Assembly (NCBI GenBank): GCA_030630685.1
Contig: DAOVMN010000196.1
Location: 1 to 5,142 of the forward strand
DNA: 5,142 nucleotides
Direction: 5' to 3'
Source of the DNA: Thermoplasmata archaeon
GTDB taxonomy: Archaea; Thermoplasmatota; DAOVMN01
The translations under genes were made by a program, and so were the position numbers. This document shows positions 1-4,239 of the stretch, one piece after another. The notes beneath the pieces were generated by a model that was not told where the DNA came from, did not search any database, and was given only the letters and a program-made list of their open reading frames with translations. Position 1 is the stretch's first letter. Each line of letters begins with the position of its first letter.

Positions 1-2
1 AC

Positions 3-323
3 AAACAAGTTATCGAGCAAGTTACCCCACAAGTTACCCCACAAGTCACCCCACAAGTCACCCCCCAAGTCACCCCCCAAGTTACCTCCCAAGGCAGGCG
101 TCTGCTTGCCGTTTGTGACAGGGAATTGCTGCGAGAAGAGCTGCAAGAGCGGATCGGGCTTGCCGACCGCAAGCACTTCCGCACTGACTATCTGCGCCCG
201 GCCCTCAATGCAGGCATGATCGAAATGACCATCCCCGATAAGCCTCACAGCAGTAAGCAGAAGTACCGGATCACCGCCAAAGGTATGGCAATCCTAAAAA
301 AGGTGGAGGAGGAGCCGTCATGA
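3..323 (+). CDS. C-terminal fragment of a (QVTP)n-linker, winged-helix-tailed protein (AlbA_2/AAA_4 ATP-binding or Fic-like family)
   Basis: The frame is open from the left edge and ends with TGA at 321-323, so this is the last 106 residues of a longer protein whose start lies outside the window. It begins with a QVTP repeat linker. A compact domain of about 70 residues follows, with the pattern LREELQERIGLADRKHFRTD, then YLRPALNAGMIEMTIPDKP and KYRITAKG. That is the small winged-helix-like tail found at the end of many AlbA_2 (divergent AAA-4) ATP-binding proteins and some Fic-type proteins. These genes are common accessory members of type I restriction-modification loci, and the next frame here is an hsdR start overlapping by ATGA, which fits such an operon. 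The catalytic or N-terminal part is not visible, so I cannot choose between the AlbA_2 and Fic classes. Arg codons are mostly CGN, unlike the AGG-rich genes on the other strand. Confidence 0.75.
   Translation, partial: KQVIEQVTPQVTPQVTPQVTPQVTPQVTSQGRRLLAVCDRELLREELQERIGLADRKHFRTDYLRPALNAGMIEMTIPDKPHSSKQKYRITAKGMAILKKVEEEPS
6..89 (+). repeat. 12-bp tandem coding repeat (QVTP linker)
   Basis: Six in-frame 12-base units lie at 18-89, with a degenerate unit before them at 6-17 (encoding QVIE). The consensus is CAAGTYACCCCM. Five units encode exactly QVTP and the last encodes QVTS. Units differ mainly at third codon positions (GTT/GTC, CCA/CCC), so the peptide is more conserved than the DNA. The array joins the missing N-terminal part to the winged-helix tail and probably acts as a flexible proline-containing spacer. 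Because 12 is a multiple of 3, copy-number changes would alter linker length without shifting the frame. Confidence 0.9.
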
Positions 324-484
324 ATCCCGCCCCCTATACCGAAAACACCCTCATTCAGAAGACCACGGCCGAGTACCTGGGACAGCAGCTCGGCTGGGAG
401 TCTATCTACGCTTACTTACCGGTGATTCGTGCTCCCGAGTATGACATGAGTATCTCAACAATCATAATAACAACCCGAGCGTGA
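320..484 (+). pseudogene. hsdR: Truncated N-terminus of type I restriction endonuclease subunit R (HsdR)
   Basis: ATG at 320-322 overlaps the TGA of the preceding gene (ATGA), a typical translationally coupled operon junction, and GGAGGAG lies about 10 bases upstream. The first 32 residues read MNPAPYTENTLIQKTTAEYL then GQQLGWESIYAY. This is a very good match to the conserved start of HsdR proteins, which normally continues into the nuclease domain and then the helicase motor for roughly 800-1100 residues. After this motif (about base 415) the frame runs LPVIRAPEYDMS and similar unrelated residues, and stops at TGA 482-484 after 54 codons. I read the other two plus frames just past the break and found no resumed HsdR sequence, so a simple frameshift does not explain the loss. 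It looks like a deletion, a rearrangement breakpoint or a contig misjoin. The fragment cannot supply restriction activity. Confidence 0.75.
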
Positions 485-592
485 GCTTTGCAGGATTGTC
501 CCCTCTGTCCCCCCACACCTGCACAGCGACCCCGAAACCAACAATAAAAATCCACCTGCTGAAAAATCGAACTGAAGATAATGTGAAGCATA

Positions 593-622
593 GATCCCAC
601 CGTGAAAACGTGATTATGGATC
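593..622. other. Weak hairpin with a GAAA-type loop
   Basis: GATCC at 593-597 can pair with GGATC at 618-622. Inside it, CAC and GT at 598-603 (one bulged C) can pair with ACGTG at 608-612 around GAAA. Five bases (ATTAT) bulge on the 3' side. There is no T tract after it on either strand, so it is not a classical intrinsic terminator. It may be a chance structure. Confidence 0.2.
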
Positions 623-624
623 CC

Positions 625-659
625 GGGTGTGGTGGGGGCGAGGAGGGGGAAGCGTGGGG
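625..659 (+). other. Candidate G-quadruplex with regularly spaced G runs
   Basis: Four G runs lie at 625-627, 634-638, 645-649 and 656-659, separated by three loops of exactly six bases. This satisfies the usual G3+N1-7 quadruplex pattern. The last three runs start 11 bases apart. More G runs follow at 677-691 (GGGGATAGGGAAGGG) and at about 704-715. The G-rich strand is the template strand for any read-through from the reductase operon. Confidence 0.5.
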
Positions 660-689
660 CAGACGACGCGGTAGTTGGGGATAGGGAAG

Positions 690-860
690 GGAAACCCGGT
701 GGCGGGGGAAAGGGGAGAAAGGAAGGAGGCGTAGTGGGGGTCCACCGAACAGAGGGGTTGGTCGCTGAATGGGTGGGGTGGGAGGGAGGAACCACCGAAC
801 GGCAGGTGGCATCGCAAAATGGTGAAAAGGGGAGACGAGGGAACTGCTCCACCAGGATTT
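690..860 (-). terminator. Possible 3'-end/termination region of the bzd operon (C-rich, G-poor transcript)
   Basis: Read on the minus strand, the RNA just downstream of the ferredoxin stop would be rich in C and U and poor in G for well over 100 bases, with little obvious secondary structure. In bacteria this composition is typical of Rho-utilisation sites. No GC hairpin followed by a U tract is visible near the stop. The template-strand G-quadruplex motif could also contribute. This is a compositional inference, and it would not apply as Rho termination if the organism is an archaeon. Confidence 0.25.
771..786 (+). other. Strong candidate G-quadruplex with single-base loops
   Basis: The plus strand reads GGGTGGGGTGGGAGGG: four G tracts joined by loops of T, T and A. 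Single-nucleotide loops are the arrangement known to give very stable parallel quadruplexes. It sits 75 bases beyond the ferredoxin stop codon, on the template strand for that operon, where it could slow or stop RNA polymerase. The sequence pattern is seen directly; folding and function are inferred. Confidence 0.6.
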
Positions 861-1148
861 TCACCAGGAATGCGAGATCGCCCCAGGTCCACATGCAGCC
901 ACACACGGCAAAGGCGGCCTATTCTTCATTGGTTTGCAGGGCCCGCAGGTATATTTTATCTTTTTCCTCTCCTGCTCGGTAACGAATGCCACCTCGTCAT
1001 CGGAAAATGGGTCGTTCTCGTCGGGTCCCACACCCATTACTCCATAGGGGCAGGCACTCACGCATTCCCTGCAGCCGTTGCATTTATCTGTGTCTATGGT
1101 GATGAAGTAATCACCGGAGCCATCCTTGTATCCGTAGTTTGCTTTCAT
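861..1148 (-). CDS. bzdM: 2x[4Fe-4S] ferredoxin, electron donor to benzoyl-CoA reductase (BzdM-like)
   Basis: This is a 95-residue cytoplasmic ferredoxin. From the ATG start, the first cluster motif is C23-x2-C26-x2-C29-x3-C33-P. The second is C68-x2-C71-x10-C82-x3-C86, a stretched loop compared with the usual CxxCxxCxxxCP. The fourth Cys of the second motif is followed by Gly rather than Pro. The acidic surface (for example the DENDPFSDDE segment) fits an electron carrier. It is the fifth gene of the reductase operon, 41 bases after bzdQ, matching Azoarcus, where the ferredoxin gene bzdM follows bzdNOPQ. In this pathway, reduced ferredoxin gives low-potential electrons to the reductase. I chose ATG 1148-1146 because GGAG (1160-1157) is 8 bases upstream; an in-frame GTG at 1157 would sit on that ribosome-binding site. 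The protein ends ISHSW with TGA at 861-863 and looks complete. Confidence 0.85.
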   Translation of the reverse strand: MKANYGYKDGSGDYFITIDTDKCNGCRECVSACPYGVMGVGPDENDPFSDDEVAFVTEQERKKIKYTCGPCKPMKNRPPLPCVAACGPGAISHSW

Positions 1149-1154
1149 GATGGT

Positions 1155-1160
1155 CACTCC
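1155..1160 (-). promoter_or_regulatory. Ribosome-binding site deciding the ferredoxin start
   Basis: GGAGTG on the minus strand lies 8 bases before ATG 1148-1146. The alternative GTG start (1157-1155) overlaps this site and has no other good site ahead of it. Confidence 0.65.
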
Positions 1161-1189
1161 AAATTAATCTGTGCAATCATAATAGCCGA

Positions 1190-2104
1190 TCATTTCCGTC
1201 CCTTGCCTTTCGCTACCAGGGTGTTGGCAAAAAGGGCTGCACCTGCGGCACCCGCGATCTGCGTGTCCCATTCGGTCTTCATGGGCTCGATATTCATGAT
1301 CTTCATCAGCCGATCGATCACGCCCTTGTTCTTGGCCATTCCACCGGTTATGGCGAACCTTTCCTCCACCCCGATCCTCTCGATCAAGGAGTATATCCTC
1401 TCGGCCATGGCCGAGCAGTAGGCGGCAAGGACCTCGTTGACCTTCCAGCCGGACCTGAGCAGGCCGGTAGCCTCGGTCTTGGCGTAGACCACGCAGGTAC
1501 TGCTGACCGGTTCGGGCTCCTTCTCGATGTCGAACGATCTGTCACCCACTTCTATGATGGGCACGGAAAGCAGGTCCGCAAAAACCTCCATACCCCTCCC
1601 CGTCCCGGCGGCGCATTTGTCGTTCATCAGGAAGTCTGTCACCTTGCCCTTCCCATCACAGTGGATGGCCTTGCAGTCCTGTCCGCCGACATCCAGGACC
1701 GTCCTGACCTCGGGTCCATAGAGGAAATGCGCTCCCCGGGCATGACAGGCGATCTCGGTGATGGACCTATCTGCCATGGGCACGTTGACCCTGCCGTATC
1801 CGGTCCCTATGCAGTAATCAATCCGGTCCTCCGGCAGACCCGTGCCTTTTAGAGCATAGTTCAATGCATTCCTGGCACTCTCTGGACTGTCCGAGCCCGT
1901 CCTCATATTGCTGTAGGCAAAGATCCGGCCATCGGTGACTATGACCGCCTGGGAACTTACCGATCCTACATCGATACCGGCGGTGACTATCTTTGCGTCA
2001 TTCCAATCCAGATCCGGGTTCTTCCAGTTGGACTCCGTCCAGCGCCAGAATTCCTGTTTCTGCTGCTTCTTTTCTTCCCCTGGCATTTTTATCCCTCCTG
2101 CCAT
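1190..2104 (-). CDS. bzdQ: Benzoyl-CoA reductase, Bzd-type, ATPase subunit Q
   Basis: This is a 304-residue ASKHA-fold (actin/Hsp70/sugar kinase) ATPase of the BcrA/BadF/BzdQ/HgdC family. The N-terminal extension of about 37 residues is rich in Lys, Gln and Trp (EFWRWTESNWKNP). The phosphate-1 loop GIDVGSVSSQAVIV follows at 43-56. The phosphate-2 motif DVGGQD is at 138-143, the cluster Cys motif NDKCAAGTG at 161-169 (C164), a second Cys in STCVVYAKTE (C204), an ITGGMAKN motif at 252-259 and a GAAGAALFA tail. By analogy with HgdC, the two Cys help hold a [4Fe-4S] cluster at the interface with the partner ATPase. The subunit hydrolyses ATP to drive electron transfer from ferredoxin to the BzdNO module. 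Size, N-terminal extension and gene order fit BzdQ. Two starts are equally supported, ATG 2104 and ATG 2086 (298 residues), each with GGAGG 7 bases upstream. The first start lies 2 bases after the bzdP stop. Confidence 0.88.
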   Translation of the reverse strand: MAGGIKMPGEEKKQQKQEFWRWTESNWKNPDLDWNDAKIVTAGIDVGSVSSQAVIVTDGRIFAYSNMRTGSDSPESARNALNYALKGTGLPEDRIDYCIGTGYGRVNVPMADRSITEIACHARGAHFLYGPEVRTVLDVGGQDCKAIHCDGKGKVTDFLMNDKCAAGTGRGMEVFADLLSVPIIEVGDRSFDIEKEPEPVSSTCVVYAKTEATGLLRSGWKVNEVLAAYCSAMAERIYSLIERIGVEERFAITGGMAKNKGVIDRLMKIMNIEPMKTEWDTQIAGAAGAALFANTLVAKGKGRK

Positions 2105-2116
2105 TCCTATCCCTCC
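2081..2116 (-). repeat. Tandem duplication of the bzdQ ribosome-binding site and start codon
   Basis: On the minus strand, GGAGGGATAGGAATGGCA (2116-2099) is followed directly by GGAGGGATAAAAATGCCA (2098-2081). The two 18-base units differ at only three positions. Each contains a GGAGG site, a 7-base spacer and an ATG, and both ATGs are in frame for bzdQ. The TAG stop of bzdP is inside the first unit. Confidence 0.85.
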
Positions 2117-2880
2117 TCCTGGGCCACGAGTGCGGCCCCGACAGCAGCGCCGAAGGCCGGATCCTCCGGTACAAATATCTTTTCAACCTCAAGCTCACTC
2201 CTCAGTGATTCCACGAAGCCGGGGTTCAGGCCGACACCGCCAAGCATCACGATGTCCTCGTTCACCCCGATCCTGCGGATCATGGAAACGATCCGGCTGG
2301 CCATAGCGTCGTGGATGGATTTGCTGATGTCCTTCTTGTTGGTCTTGGCGTGGATGAGGCCCACCACCTCTGACTCGGCGAAGATCGCACATTGTGCGTT
2401 CATGGGGATCGATTTGTCCGACTCGTTGGCCATTGGTCCCATCTCCTCCAGTTCCACCTCCAGTGCCCTGGCCATTGCTTCGATGAATGCCCCGGCACCG
2501 GCGGCACACTTCTCGTTGATGTCGAAGTCCTCCACCCTGCCCTCCTCGTTGATCTTGGCTGCACGCCCCATCTCGGCACCGACATCGGTCACGGTCCTTG
2601 CAGAGGGGAAAAAGAAATGAGCGGCCTTGGCCATGGCCTTGATCTCGTTGACCTGCGTATCGGCCTGCCTGACCACCTCCATTCCTGCTCCGGTCCCGCC
2701 ATATTTCTCGATGTCATCCGGTGAGATGCCGGCATCCTTCAATGCTTCTTCCAGTGACTTCTCTATGGCATTGGCCTGGTCGAACCCTGTCAGGACCGAT
2801 CCCTTGCCGATGATCTCGTTGTTCCTTAAAATGACCGTTTTGGTGTTCTTGGCACCGCAATCGATTCCTGCTGTAATCAT
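2107..2880 (-). CDS. bzdP: Benzoyl-CoA reductase, Bzd-type, ATPase subunit P (BcrD-like)
   Basis: This 257-residue ASKHA ATPase is the smaller partner of BzdQ. The phosphate-1 loop GIDCGAKNTKTVIL is at 5-18, a glycine turn GGTGAGMEVV at 61-70, and the phosphate-2 position reads DVGAEMGRAAK (99-109) instead of DVGGQD. The cluster motif NEKCAAGAGAF is at 122-132 (C125), the second Cys lies in AQCAIFAESEVVG (C164), and a MLGGVGLNPG adenosine-type motif is at 212-221. Length and lack of the N-terminal extension resemble BcrD/BzdP rather than BzdQ. With BzdQ it forms the ATP-hydrolysing module carrying a shared [4Fe-4S] cluster. A lone HgdC-like dehydratase activator would be similar in sequence, but two unequal ATPase genes beside BzdN/O-type subunits and a ferredoxin argue for the reductase. 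The start ATG 2880-2878 has GGAGG 6 bases upstream; an ATG at 2885 is out of frame. It lies 24 bases after bzdO. Confidence 0.87.
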   Translation of the reverse strand: MITAGIDCGAKNTKTVILRNNEIIGKGSVLTGFDQANAIEKSLEEALKDAGISPDDIEKYGGTGAGMEVVRQADTQVNEIKAMAKAAHFFFPSARTVTDVGAEMGRAAKINEEGRVEDFDINEKCAAGAGAFIEAMARALEVELEEMGPMANESDKSIPMNAQCAIFAESEVVGLIHAKTNKKDISKSIHDAMASRIVSMIRRIGVNEDIVMLGGVGLNPGFVESLRSELEVEKIFVPEDPAFGAAVGAALVAQEEG

Positions 2881-2886
2881 GTCATA

Positions 2887-2891
2887 CCTCC
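2887..2891 (-). promoter_or_regulatory. Ribosome-binding site of bzdP
   Basis: GGAGG on the minus strand is 6 bases before ATG 2880-2878, inside the 24-base gap after the bzdO stop. It supports this start over the out-of-frame ATG at 2885-2883. Confidence 0.7.
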
Positions 2892-2904
2892 CTTTCTTCC
2901 CCGC

Positions 2905-4224
2905 CTACCTCTCCTCTTGTTTGGTCAGGCCCATACTCTCCAAGAAGATATCGAACCTCTTCTGTGTGGCCTCCTTATCGAATTCCCGTTCATCTCCCAT
3001 GTTGCCTTCGTAGGTCAGGACCTTGTGTCCCCTCTTGAGGAGACCGAGCCGGTTCTCTGCAATACCCACCGAGAGGCCCTCACATCCACGGTTGTAGTGA
3101 AGGATGATGGCGTTCAGTTTCCAGTTCTTCGCTATTGCGTCCATCATCTGGGTCTTGTACTCTGGGCTGTAATAGTGCTGGTACTCCGGCTTGCACAGAT
3201 GCCAGTCGGCCAGCATCCTGCAGCACTCCTCCCGGGTCTCGGGCCTGTTCTCGGGCATGGGCCTTGGAACGAAGTCCTTTTTCTCCTTGTCGAAAAGCCA
3301 CATTCCTTCCAGTCCGAAGGTGTAGAGGGAACCCACGGATACCACGCCCCAGCTCTCAAGGTATCTGTAGATGCTCAGGAAACCCCAGGGGGGCTGGGTA
3401 TCGGTCATGACACGAGCCTGTTCGTTCGGTACTGCTGCGATCCCGCGATCCACCCTGTCCCGCACCTCGGGCAGAAGGTCGTTTTCATAGAAGTCAGCAA
3501 ACTTGGCATTGGATTTCTGCAGCGTCCCGAAAACGTAAAGGGAGTAAATCGATTTTTCATCCAGGGGAGCAGGAACGGCCCTGTTCAGCATGCATATCTT
3601 GGCCCAGGTGTGTGTGGATCTGATGTCGTTCCAGGCTGCCTCGAAGAACAGTTCGTCGTTGTACTCCCGACCTGTGACCTCCTCCATCCAGTCGATGGAA
3701 TCCATCAACTGGTCCGCAACATACTTTATCCTGTGTTCGTATACCTTCGGTGCAAAGGGTGTGTATGGGCCAGCCCCTACATCGATTACACACAGGGGAA
3801 CGTCTCCGCCCTCCAGCTCGCAGGCGTTCTGGTACCACTTCGCGTGGGAGCAGCAGATATGCTGGGTATAGGCGAAGTCCGCCTTGGGAAACTTGCCCCC
3901 GAAGGCGTATTCATCACACAGGATGGATCCCCAATAATTCCTCATGTACGAGCATAGGTCGCGGGCGAAGCCGTAGTTCTCGGTAGCTGCCAGGAACTTG
4001 GCGGACAGCGGCTTGTTGAACGCACAGGAGGCCCCGTAGGGCTCACCGGTGACCCAGTGAACGTCACGCCCCAATCCCAGGGGGATACAGTCGAACGCCC
4101 AGGCGCTGCCCATGACGCGAAGACCGCCCTTCTCATGGGCCTGTTCGAACTCCCTGTACCACTCCATCCTCAGTTCCTTGGCCTTGTTCCAGCATTTTAA
4201 TGGTTCTGTTGGATATTTCGCCAT
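2905..4224 (-). CDS. bzdO: Benzoyl-CoA reductase, Bzd-type, subunit O
   Basis: This complete 439-residue protein belongs to the HgdB/FldC/BcrB family (2-hydroxyglutaryl-CoA dehydratase D-component fold), close to the roughly 440-450 residues usual for BzdO/BcrB. It is cytoplasmic, with no signal peptide or membrane segment. Candidate Fe-S ligands include C91 (DLCSYMRNYWG), the C124-C125 pair in QHICCSHAKW and C381 in HYNRGCEGLS. The C-terminal part (GIAENRLGLLKRGHKVLTYE then GNMGDEREFD) is the typical closing segment of the family. With BzdN it forms the substrate-binding half of the reductase, where benzoyl-CoA is reduced by two electrons to cyclohexa-1,5-diene-1-carbonyl-CoA. ATG 4224-4222 is supported by a full AGGAGGTGA site. 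It begins 13 bases after the bzdN stop and ends with TAG at 2905-2907. BcrB is the equivalent name in Thauera-type enzymes; gene order and the separate short ATPases favour the Bzd name. Confidence 0.9.
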   Translation of the reverse strand: MAKYPTEPLKCWNKAKELRMEWYREFEQAHEKGGLRVMGSAWAFDCIPLGLGRDVHWVTGEPYGASCAFNKPLSAKFLAATENYGFARDLCSYMRNYWGSILCDEYAFGGKFPKADFAYTQHICCSHAKWYQNACELEGGDVPLCVIDVGAGPYTPFAPKVYEHRIKYVADQLMDSIDWMEEVTGREYNDELFFEAAWNDIRSTHTWAKICMLNRAVPAPLDEKSIYSLYVFGTLQKSNAKFADFYENDLLPEVRDRVDRGIAAVPNEQARVMTDTQPPWGFLSIYRYLESWGVVSVGSLYTFGLEGMWLFDKEKKDFVPRPMPENRPETREECCRMLADWHLCKPEYQHYYSPEYKTQMMDAIAKNWKLNAIILHYNRGCEGLSVGIAENRLGLLKRGHKVLTYEGNMGDEREFDKEATQKRFDIFLESMGLTKQEER

Positions 4225-4230
4225 GCTTAT

Positions 4231-4239
4231 TCACCTCCT
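4231..4239 (-). promoter_or_regulatory. Full-length Shine-Dalgarno site of bzdO overlapping the bzdN stop
   Basis: AGGAGGTGA on the minus strand is complementary to the canonical 16S 3' end. It shares bases with the bzdN TAG stop (4240-4238) and lies 6 bases (9 from the GGAGG core) before ATG 4224. This layout favours translational coupling and high expression. Confidence 0.8.

Larger units (their letters stand above)
485..860. other. Gene-free convergent spacer, strongly G-rich on the plus strand
   Basis: The spacer lies between the broken hsdR (+) and the ferredoxin gene (-), which point towards each other. Six frames contain open stretches, but their translations are low-complexity (Pro/Ser-rich or Gly/Arg-rich), match no family I know, and overlap each other, as expected from skewed DNA. 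From about 620 to 840 the plus strand is almost pyrimidine-free in long stretches with many G runs. From 485 to about 615 composition is more ordinary and includes A-rich patches. A short sequence CCACCGAAC occurs twice exactly 50 bases apart (742-750 and 792-800). I see no tRNA, rRNA, CRISPR or transposase remnant. Confidence 0.7.

Noticed and set aside
6..89. Short repeats as a CRISPR array
   Set aside because: The units are 12 bases, directly adjacent with no spacers, and in frame within a coding sequence.
593..622. Hairpin as an intrinsic terminator for hsdR or the bzd operon
   Set aside because: The stem is short and bulged, no T tract follows on either strand, and it lies over 230 bases from the ferredoxin stop.
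412..982. Several overlapping open frames of 60-160 codons on both strands in the G-rich spacer
   Set aside because: Their translations are low-complexity Pro/Ser/Phe or Gly/Arg-rich, match no family I recognise, overlap one another and lack convincing ribosome-binding sites. Skewed base composition removes stop codons and explains them.
819..1421. A 200-codon plus-strand frame over the ferredoxin and the end of bzdQ
   Set aside because: It is antisense to two well-supported genes and shows no recognisable domain.
1190..2880. The two ATPases as activators of a 2-hydroxyacyl-CoA dehydratase (HgdC-like)
   Set aside because: Such activators are usually a single homodimer gene. Here two unequal ATPases, the BzdQ-like N-terminal extension, BzdN/O-type partners and a ferredoxin together fit the reductase better.
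2917..3957. A 346-codon open frame antisense to bzdO
   Set aside because: bzdO is a clear full-length family member with a strong ribosome-binding site. The antisense frame is a shadow produced by its codon pattern.
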